Below the pieces are notes generated by a model, which saw only the letters and a list, made by a program, of their open reading frames with translations, was not told the origin of the DNA and searched no databases. Shown piece by piece: positions 1 through 4,111 of a stretch of DNA of 7,643 nt. Location of the stretch: NCBI GenBank assembly GCA_946480565.1, contig CAMLKR010000111.1, positions 1-7,643 on the forward strand, written 5' to 3'. Position 1 is the first letter of the stretch; the number at the start of each line of letters is the position of its first letter. This DNA is from an uncultured Arenimonas sp. GTDB lineage: Bacteria > Pseudomonadota > Gammaproteobacteria > Xanthomonadales > Xanthomonadaceae. Both the position numbers and the translations under genes were made by a program.

Positions 1-652
1 TGTACAGCGAGATCACCACCGGCATGTCGGCGCCGCCGATCGGCAGCGTCATCAGGATGCCGACCGCCAGCGCCGCCACGAAGAAGCCGATGATCACCGG
101 CTGTTCCAGGCCATAAACCGTGAGCACGCCCAAGGCCACCGCCACCAGGAACACCAGCCCGTTGAAGGCCTGCTGGCCCGGGAAGGTGAAGCGCCTGTCC
201 ATGCGTCCGTCGAGCTTGGCCCAGGCGATCACCGAACCGGTGAGCGACACCGAGCCGATCAGCGCGCCGACCACGGCCAGCACCAGGGCCGTCTGCGAGG
301 GCGCGATGCCGGCGTCGGAGAACTTCAGCAGCTCCACCGCGCCGATCGCCGCCGCCGAACCGCCGCCCAGGCCGTTGTACAGCGCGACCATCTGCGGCAT
401 GTCGGTCATCGCGACCCGCTTTCCGGAAACCCAGGCGACGATCGTGCCCAGGAACACCGCCAGCGCGATAAGCCCGAGGTTGTGCAGGCCCGGCAGCGCG
501 AAGGTGGCGATGGTCGCCACCAGCATGCCGGCGCCGGCCCAGCGGATGCCGCTGGCCGCCGTCCTGGGGGAAGACATGCGCTTGATGCCGAGGATGAACA
601 GCAGGGCCGCGACGAAATAGCTGGCCTTCACCAGCAGGGGCAGCCAGCTCAT
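1..652 (-). CDS. pntB: NAD(P)+ transhydrogenase subunit beta, N-terminal part (3' end outside window)
   Basis: Membrane subunit of the proton-translocating transhydrogenase, which couples hydride transfer between NAD(H) and NADP(H) to proton movement across the inner membrane. The first 217 codons are visible and open to the edge. They cover most of the membrane domain (dII); the NADP(H)-binding domain III lies off the window. Visible are several hydrophobic helices (about residues 4-22, 40-55, 57-76, 127-150, 170-190, 192-205), the motif MTDMPQMVALYNGLGGG (82-98) and GGADMPVVIS near the edge, both hallmarks of PntB. The start ATG (652-650) overlaps the pntAB stop as ATGA. An AAGGAGGG ribosome site lies 6 nt upstream inside pntAB, so the two genes are co-translated. 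Oddity: Asn-93 stands where E. coli PntB has the well-studied His-91. Family assignment is certain; that alignment is from memory. Confidence 0.96.
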   Translation of the reverse strand, partial: MSWLPLLVKASYFVAALLFILGIKRMSSPRTAASGIRWAGAGMLVATIATFALPGLHNLGLIALAVFLGTIVAWVSGKRVAMTDMPQMVALYNGLGGGSAAAIGAVELLKFSDAGIAPSQTALVLAVVGALIGSVSLTGSVIAWAKLDGRMDRRFTFPGQQAFNGLVFLVAVALGVLTVYGLEQPVIIGFFVAALAVGILMTLPIGGADMPVVISLY

Positions 653-945
653 GCGCCGCCCTCCTTCTTGGCGCTGGGCTTGAACATCTCGAGCATGCGC
701 TCGGTGACGACATAACCGCCGGCGGCGTTGCCGGCCCCCATCAGCACCGCCAGGAAGCCGATCACCTTCTCGGTGGTCGTGTCGGCATGGCCCAGCACCA
801 CCATGGCGCCGATCATCACGATGCCGTGCACGAAGTTCGAACCCGACATCAGCGGCGTGTGCAGGATGACCGGCACCCGGCCGATGATCTCGTAGCCGGT
901 GAACGCGGCCAGCATGAAGATGTACAGCGCGACGAAGCCGTCCAT
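649..945 (-). CDS. pntAB: NAD(P)+ transhydrogenase subunit alpha, part 2 (membrane piece of alpha)
   Basis: Small membrane subunit of the three-subunit transhydrogenase. It equals the C-terminal membrane part of the long alpha subunit found in E. coli. The product is 98 residues with three predicted membrane helices (about 3-22, 38-53, 60-80) and the family motif VPVILHTPLMSGSNFVHGIV at 24-43; the tail is short and charged (KPSAKKEGGA). The reading frame extends further upstream to 1059, but the ATG at 945 begins directly at the conserved MDGFVALYIF and has a purine-rich GGGGAGGGG ribosome site just before it, so the longer form is rejected. pntB follows with a 4-bp overlap. The usual upstream partner pntAA is not adjacent: four genes on the other strand lie between them. 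This gene must therefore be transcribed from the 946-1076 region or by long read-through from pntAA. Confidence 0.95.
   Translation of the reverse strand: MDGFVALYIFMLAAFTGYEIIGRVPVILHTPLMSGSNFVHGIVMIGAMVVLGHADTTTEKVIGFLAVLMGAGNAAGGYVVTERMLEMFKPSAKKEGGA
659..666 (-). promoter_or_regulatory. Strong ribosome binding site for pntB
   Basis: On the minus strand the sequence reads AAGGAGGG followed by 6 nt and the pntB ATG. It lies inside the last codons of pntAB. It supports the 652 start and independent or coupled initiation of pntB despite the ATGA overlap. Confidence 0.8.
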
Positions 946-978
946 GTCCCCTCCCCGCGCGGATGCGCGACCGGTTCC

Positions 979-1019
979 ATCATAACCGCTGGTTAAACAT
1001 CGGCCAGAGGGCCGGTCAA
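979..1019 (-). promoter_or_regulatory. Candidate promoter region of pntAB-pntB
   Basis: Because pntAA is separated from pntAB, a promoter is expected here. On the minus strand TTGACC (1019-1014, five of six matches to the sigma-70 -35) is followed after 16 nt by TTTAAC (997-992, four of six). A second possible -10, TATGAT (984-979), matches five of six but has no good -35 at normal distance. Either would give a leader of about 25-40 nt. The -35 candidate lies within the plus-strand element at 1011-1030, so the two promoters would overlap back to back. This is inference from motif matches. Confidence 0.35.
983..995. repeat. Short inverted repeat, possible operator
   Basis: TAACC-GCT-GGTTA is a perfect palindrome with 5-bp arms and a 3-bp centre. 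A related half-site, CGGTT at 972-976, pairs with AACCG at 984-988. The repeat overlaps both candidate -10 elements for pntAB, where a repressor site would be effective. No known regulator consensus is recognised, and AT-richer patches in GC-rich DNA often form such repeats by chance. Confidence 0.3.
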
Positions 1020-1043
1020 CAGCGCCGGCGGCCGCCGCGTTCT
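1011..1043 (+). promoter_or_regulatory. Putative ECF-type promoter of the repeat-protein gene, with shared 20-bp element
   Basis: The element GCCGGTCAAC-N4-CCGGCG (1011-1030) is an inverted repeat (GCCGG-N9-CCGGC) and matches the copy before the sigma gene at 17 of 20 positions. GTCAAC (1015-1020) carries the AAC typical of ECF -35 elements. CGTTCT (1038-1043), 17 nt further on, fits an ECF -10 of the CGT type. The element begins exactly 66 bp before the ATG at 1077, the same distance as in the other copy. Assignment to the neighbouring sigma factor is inference. Confidence 0.5.
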
Positions 1044-1063
1044 GGTCGGGGCCACCCAACCCC

Positions 1064-1068
1064 GGAGG
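1064..1068 (+). promoter_or_regulatory. Ribosome binding site deciding the start at 1077
   Basis: GGAGG lies 8 nt before the ATG at 1077 but only 2 nt before the in-frame ATG at 1071. Normal spacing therefore selects 1077, which also gives a standard signal peptide. Confidence 0.75.
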
Positions 1069-1076
1069 AAATGGCG

Positions 1077-1409
1077 ATGCAATCCAATACCCTGCGCACC
1101 CCGATCCTGCTTGCCCTGGCCCTGCTGCTGGCCGCCGGCCCCGCCCTGGCCCATCCCGAGGGCGATCGCGTCGAATACCGGCTGGACCAGCGCGGCGACC
1201 GCATCGAGCAGCGCCTCGACCACCGCGGCGACCGCATCGACCAGCGCCTCGACCATCGGGCCGGGGTCGCCGCCGCCCACGGCTACCACGGCTACGCCGA
1301 ACGACTCGACTACCGGGGCGACCGCGTCGACCACCGGCTGGACCAGCGCGGCTCGCGCATCGACCACCGGCTCGACCGCCGGGGCGAGCGCTACAACCGC
1401 TGGCATTGA
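1077..1409 (+). CDS. Secreted protein of charged 11-residue repeats (function unknown)
   Basis: A 110-residue exported protein of unknown function. Residues 1-25 are a clear signal peptide with a Leu/Ala core ending in PALA before His-26. The mature part consists of an 11-residue unit of the type DR(I/V)(E/D)xRLDxRG. Three units lie at 30-62, a 12-residue Gly/Ala/His/Tyr-rich insert (GVAAAHGYHGYA) at 63-74, a half unit at 75-81, two units at 82-103, and a short tail ends in NRWH. Arg and Asp/Glu alternate, so the chain is highly charged but roughly balanced, and probably forms a long helix or stays extended. Similar RGDRID-type repeat proteins occur as hypotheticals in Proteobacteria; none has a role I know. 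The gene precedes the sigma operon on the same strand and shares its upstream element, suggesting it is a target of that sigma factor. The codon use looks like that of the neighbours. Confidence 0.85.
   Translation: MQSNTLRTPILLALALLLAAGPALAHPEGDRVEYRLDQRGDRIEQRLDHRGDRIDQRLDHRAGVAAAHGYHGYAERLDYRGDRVDHRLDQRGSRIDHRLDRRGERYNRWH
1164..1385 (+). repeat. 33-bp tandem coding repeats
   Basis: In-frame 33-bp repeats encode the 11-residue units: three units at 1164-1262, then after a 36-bp insert a half unit and two units at 1299-1385. Neighbouring units keep the core CGCGGCGACCGCATCGA nearly unchanged, so tandem duplication or slippage is likely. The unit number may vary between strains. Confidence 0.8.
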
Positions 1410-1441
1410 GCCGGTCAACGGAACCGGCGCGGATGCGTTAT
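1410..1441 (+). promoter_or_regulatory. Putative ECF-type promoter of the sigma operon (autoregulation candidate)
   Basis: The second copy of the shared element, GCCGGTCAAC-N4-CCGGCG (1410-1429), starts one base after the stop codon of the repeat-protein gene. GTCAAC (1414-1419) is followed after 16 nt by CGTTAT (1436-1441), a plausible ECF -10. The element begins 66 bp before the sigma ATG at 1476. The inverted repeat could also fold as GCCGGT-N7-ACCGGC in RNA, a weak hairpin behind the upstream gene without a T tract. ECF operons often start with a self-recognised promoter; that this one does is inference. Confidence 0.5.
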
Positions 1442-1475
1442 ACAGCGCCATGGACGGCCTGACCCGCGCCCCGTG

Positions 1476-2024
1476 ATGCCCTTCGACGCCGCCCCCGCCG
1501 CGCCGCCCGCCAGCCTGGACCAGTTCCTGGCCTCGGTGGAGCGGCGCGCCTTCCGGATGGCCGAGCTCGCGCTCGGCCACCGCGAGGACGCGCTGGACGC
1601 GGTGCAGGAGGCGATGATCAAGCTGGTCGGCTACCGCGAGCGGCCGGCGGAGGAATGGACCCCGCTGTTCTGGAGCATCCTGCGCCGGCAGGTCACCGAC
1701 CGGCACCGCCGCAACACGGTTCGGCGTCGGGTGATGACCTTCCTGGGCCGGGGCGACGAGGACCGCGAGGACCCGCTGGAAATGCTGCCCGACCCGGGCG
1801 AGGATCCCGCCCGCCGGCACGCCGACGCCGAAGCCTGGGCCGCACTTGGCCGGGCCTTGCGCCAGCTGCCCCGGCGCCAGCGCGAGGCCTACCTGCTGCG
1901 CGAGCTGCAGGGTCTGGACGTCGCCGAGACCGCGGCGGCGATGGGCTGCTCCGACGGCTCGGTCAAGACACATCTGTCGCGGGCGATGGCCGCCCTGCGC
2001 ACCCACCTGGAGGACTGGCGATGA
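1476..2024 (+). CDS. ECF-type RNA polymerase sigma factor
   Basis: A 182-residue sigma-70 family factor of ECF architecture (regions 2 and 4 only). Region 2 spans about 17-83, beginning FLASVERRAFRMAE, with DALDAVQEAMIKL (38-50) as region 2.2 and WSILRRQVTDRHRR (66-79) as the -10-recognising part. An acidic linker (94-110) follows. Region 4 (about 123-178) ends with the helix-turn-helix VAETAAAMGCSDGSVKTHLS (149-168) for the -35. The SVERRAF and AETAAAMGCS-GSVKTH wording matches the sigma subgroup encoded next to DUF3619 and DUF3106 genes in betaproteobacteria. ATG 1476 is preferred over GTG 1473, but neither has a ribosome site; an 8-codon frame at 1450-1476 ends in TGATG on this start. The stop overlaps the next ATG. 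The inducing signal is unknown, and the membrane protein downstream is the likely inhibitor. Confidence 0.92.
   Translation: MPFDAAPAAPPASLDQFLASVERRAFRMAELALGHREDALDAVQEAMIKLVGYRERPAEEWTPLFWSILRRQVTDRHRRNTVRRRVMTFLGRGDEDREDPLEMLPDPGEDPARRHADAEAWAALGRALRQLPRRQREAYLLRELQGLDVAETAAAMGCSDGSVKTHLSRAMAALRTHLEDWR
2009..2013 (+). promoter_or_regulatory. Ribosome binding site of the membrane-protein gene
   Basis: GGAGG inside the last sigma codons lies 7 nt before ATG 2021. It confirms that the ATGA-overlapping start is used. Confidence 0.75.
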
Positions 2025-2380
2025 ACCGCCCCGACCCGATCACCGAACGCGCACGCGACCTGTTCGAGCGCGCCAGCGACGGCCTGGACCAGGGCATGGC
2101 CTTCCGCCTGCGACGCGCCCGGCACGAGGCCCAGCAGGTCCGGCCGGCGCGCCGCGGCCTGGCGTTGGCGGTGCCCGCCGGCGCCTTCGCCGCCGCCGTG
2201 CTCGCGCTGGGCCTGGCCTGGTGGCTGCCGCAGCGCACCGTCATGCCGCCGGCGACGGATCCCGCCCTGGCCGCCAGCACCGCCGAACTCGATGCGCTGG
2301 TGATCGAGGAGGACGCCGAACTGTATGCCTGGCTGGCCGAAGCGCCGGTGGCGACCGCCGCCCAGGGGCCCGGGCTGTGA
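2021..2380 (+). CDS. Single-pass membrane protein, candidate anti-sigma factor (DUF3619-like)
   Basis: A 119-residue protein directly behind the sigma gene (ATGA overlap, strong ribosome site). The cytoplasmic N-terminal part (1-45) is charged and helical, with RARDLFERASDGLDQGMAFR (10-29) and a run of Arg/Ala. One membrane helix lies at about 46-69, ending in AWWLP, followed by a short outside part with an acidic stretch IEEDAELYAWLAEAP (95-109). This N-in, C-out shape and its position fit an anti-sigma factor. There is no zinc-binding HxxxCxxC motif, so it is not a ZAS-type anti-sigma. Gene order and general shape resemble the DUF3619 proteins placed between the sigma and DUF3106 genes of betaproteobacteria, but sequence similarity is weak by eye. 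That it binds the sigma factor is inference. Confidence 0.8.
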   Translation: MNRPDPITERARDLFERASDGLDQGMAFRLRRARHEAQQVRPARRGLALAVPAGAFAAAVLALGLAWWLPQRTVMPPATDPALAASTAELDALVIEEDAELYAWLAEAPVATAAQGPGL

Positions 2381-2925
2381 TGCGCCGGGTCTGCGGGCTG
2401 GCGCTGGGCCTGGCGCTGTGGACGGCGGCGGCGCCTGCATCGGCGCACGCGCCGGACGGCCCCGACGATCGCCATGACCACCGCGATCGCCGGCACGAAG
2501 GCCATGGCCCCGCGCCGGTGCCCGCCGGCGTCAGCGTGCCGACCTGGGCCCAGCTGTCGCCGGCCCAGCAGCAAAAACTGGCGCCGCTGGCCGCGCACTG
2601 GGACCAGATGCCGGCTTCGCGCCGCGTGCGCGCGCTCGAACGCCTTGAGCGCAAGGCCCGCTGGGACGCGATGACGCCGGAACAGCGAGAGAAGCTGCGC
2701 GAAGGCGCGCGGAATTTCCGCGACCTGCCGCCGGAGCTGCGCGAGAAGATGCGCACCAGCATGGCCACGCTGCGCCAGCTGCCCGAGGCCGAGCGCAAGG
2801 AGCTGTTCCGGCTCTGGCGAAGCCTGGACCCGGCGCAGCGCCGCGCCTGGCTTGAACAGGGCGGCCCCGGCCTCTCGCCGCCGCCGGAGGTGGCGCCCGC
2901 CGACCGTCCGCCGCCGGCACGCTGA
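2380..2925 (+). CDS. Secreted DUF3106-family protein
   Basis: A 181-residue exported protein. Residues 1-22 form a signal peptide ending in ASA before His-23. A short His/Asp/Arg-rich stretch follows (30-43, RHDHRDRRHEGHG), then a Pro-rich spacer and a helical DUF3106 region from about 55. That region carries repeated turns W-x-QLSPAQQQKLAPLAAHW (56-74), MTPEQREKL (98-106), LPPELREKM (116-124), LPEAERKEL (134-142) and LDPAQRRAW (149-157). The tail is Pro-rich. The repeated LTPEQR-like turns recall periplasmic LTxxQ proteins such as CpxP/Spy and zinc-resistance proteins, so a role in envelope stress or metal sensing is possible but unproven. ATG 2380 overlaps the previous stop as TGATG, making this the third gene of the sigma operon. 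The RDD gene that often follows in betaproteobacteria is absent; pntAA comes in convergently 24 bp further on. Confidence 0.87.
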   Translation: MRRVCGLALGLALWTAAAPASAHAPDGPDDRHDHRDRRHEGHGPAPVPAGVSVPTWAQLSPAQQQKLAPLAAHWDQMPASRRVRALERLERKARWDAMTPEQREKLREGARNFRDLPPELREKMRTSMATLRQLPEAERKELFRLWRSLDPAQRRAWLEQGGPGLSPPPEVAPADRPPPAR

Positions 2926-2949
2926 GGCGCGCGCCGGGAAACCCCGACC

Positions 2950-4047
2950 TCAGGCCTTGCGCTCGCCGGCGTGGGCCAGGCAGGTCTTGGCGATCAGCTC
3001 GTCGTTCCAATCCAGATTAAGCGCGCCGTCCTTCAGCGACAGCGCCAGGAAGTTGTAGACATTGCGCGCGTACATCTCGCTGGCATGCAGCGCGCCCTGG
3101 CTGGCCAGGTTCAGCGGGCCGGCGATGGTGACGCCGTCGGCCTCGAAGGTTTCGCCCGGCCGGGTGAGTTCGCAGTTGCCGCCCGTTTCCGCCGCCAGGT
3201 CGACGATGACGCTGCCCGGCTTCATGCCCGCCACCATCGCCGCACTGATGATCTTCGGCGCCGGGCGTCCCGGCACCGCCGCGGTGGTGACGATCACGTC
3301 CACGGTCTTGAGGTGTTCGGCCAGGCGGCGCTGCTGTTCGGCGCGCTCCTCGGCGGTGAGCTCGCGCGCGTAGCCGCCCTCGCCGGCGGCGCTGACGCCG
3401 AGGTCGAGGAACTTGCCGCCCAGCGACTCGATCTGCTCGCGGGTTTCCGGCCGCACGTCGAAACCTTCCACCTGGGCGCCAAGCCGGCGCGCGGTGGCGA
3501 TGGCCTGCAGCCCGGCGACGCCGGCGCCGACGATCAGCACCTTCGAGGGCCGGATGGTGCCGGCGGCCGTGGTGAGCATCGGGAAATAACGCGGCGCCAG
3601 CTGGGCGGCGATCAGCACGGCCTTGTAGCCGGCCATGCCGGCCTGCGAGCTCAGCACGTCCATGGCCTGGGCACGGGTGGTGCGCGGCAGGCGTTCCAGC
3701 GAGAAGCCGGTGAGCTTGCCGGCGACCAGCGCGTCGACGCGGCCCGGGTCGGCATGCGGGGCCAGCAGGCCGACCACCACCGCGCCGGGCTTGAGTTTCG
3801 CCAGCCGCTCGTTCGACGGCGGCTGCACGCAGACCAATACGTCGGCGCGGGCCAGGGCCGCGTCGGCATCGTCCACCAGCTCGGCGCCGGCATAGGTGTC
3901 GTCGCGGAAATGCGCCGGCAGGCCGGCTCCGCGCTGCACCAGCAGCCGGGCGCCCAGGGCGGTGAGTTTTTTCGCGGTCTCGGGGCTCAGGGCCACGCGG
4001 CGCTCGCCCGCGGCGGACTCACGGACCAGAACGATGCTCACCGACAT
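2950..4047 (-). CDS. pntAA: NAD(P)+ transhydrogenase subunit alpha, part 1 (NAD(H)-binding)
   Basis: The soluble 365-residue domain I subunit binds NAD(H) on the cytoplasmic side of the transhydrogenase. It starts with the alanine-dehydrogenase-like N-terminal fold (about 1-145). The RQD loop known from Rhodospirillum rubrum is present as Arg-122, Gln-127 and Asp-130, followed by SSQAGMAGYKAV (133-144). The Rossmann fold holds GAGVAG at 174-179 and ends its second strand in FDVRPE (196-201). IVDLAAETGGNCE lies at 281-293. The length matches split-alpha enzymes, so the gene is intact. ATG 4047 is chosen over GTG 4056 because GGGGAG sits 8 nt before it; the GTG would overlap that site. Its partners pntAB and pntB are on the same strand but 2 kb away, beyond the sigma module. 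The gap from the upstream DUF1631 gene is 64 bp. Confidence 0.96.
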   Translation of the reverse strand: MSVSIVLVRESAAGERRVALSPETAKKLTALGARLLVQRGAGLPAHFRDDTYAGAELVDDADAALARADVLVCVQPPSNERLAKLKPGAVVVGLLAPHADPGRVDALVAGKLTGFSLERLPRTTRAQAMDVLSSQAGMAGYKAVLIAAQLAPRYFPMLTTAAGTIRPSKVLIVGAGVAGLQAIATARRLGAQVEGFDVRPETREQIESLGGKFLDLGVSAAGEGGYARELTAEERAEQQRRLAEHLKTVDVIVTTAAVPGRPAPKIISAAMVAGMKPGSVIVDLAAETGGNCELTRPGETFEADGVTIAGPLNLASQGALHASEMYARNVYNFLALSLKDGALNLDWNDELIAKTCLAHAGERKA

Positions 4048-4055
4048 GCACGCCA

Positions 4056-4061
4056 CTCCCC
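4056..4061 (-). promoter_or_regulatory. Ribosome binding site of pntAA
   Basis: On the minus strand GGGGAG lies 8 nt before ATG 4047. The in-frame GTG at 4056 overlaps this site, which excludes it as the start. Confidence 0.7.
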
Positions 4062-4091
4062 GGAAAGGATGGCTTCGATGCTACCGGAAGC

Positions 4092-4105
4092 GCCGCCGGG
4101 GCGGC
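4092..4105 (-). other. GC-only hairpin between the DUF1631 gene and pntAA
   Basis: On the minus strand GCCGC-CCCG-GCGGC can fold 6 nt after the DUF1631 stop codon. It has no T tract after it, so a classical terminator is not supported. It may slow polymerase or protect a 3' end. Whether pntAA is transcribed from its own promoter or together with the DUF1631 gene cannot be settled; no convincing promoter was seen in 4048-4111. Confidence 0.35.
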
Positions 4106-4111
4106 AGGGGA

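Noticed and set aside
1164..1385. CRISPR-like array of 33-bp repeats
   Set aside because: The repeats are in frame, contiguous without unique spacers, and encode the 11-residue units of a protein with a signal peptide.
993..2006. 337-codon minus-strand frame across the repeat-protein and sigma genes
   Set aside because: The plus-strand frames have signal-peptide and sigma-factor hallmarks; the antisense product is low-complexity repeat shadow without any family pattern.
1077..2925. Sigma module as a recent mobile island
   Set aside because: No transposase, integrase, flanking direct repeats or tRNA was seen, and GC and codon use look like those of the neighbours.
2926..2935. GGCGCGCGCC palindrome as a terminator
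   Set aside because: It has no loop and no T tract; a short self-complementary run of this kind is expected in such GC-rich DNA.
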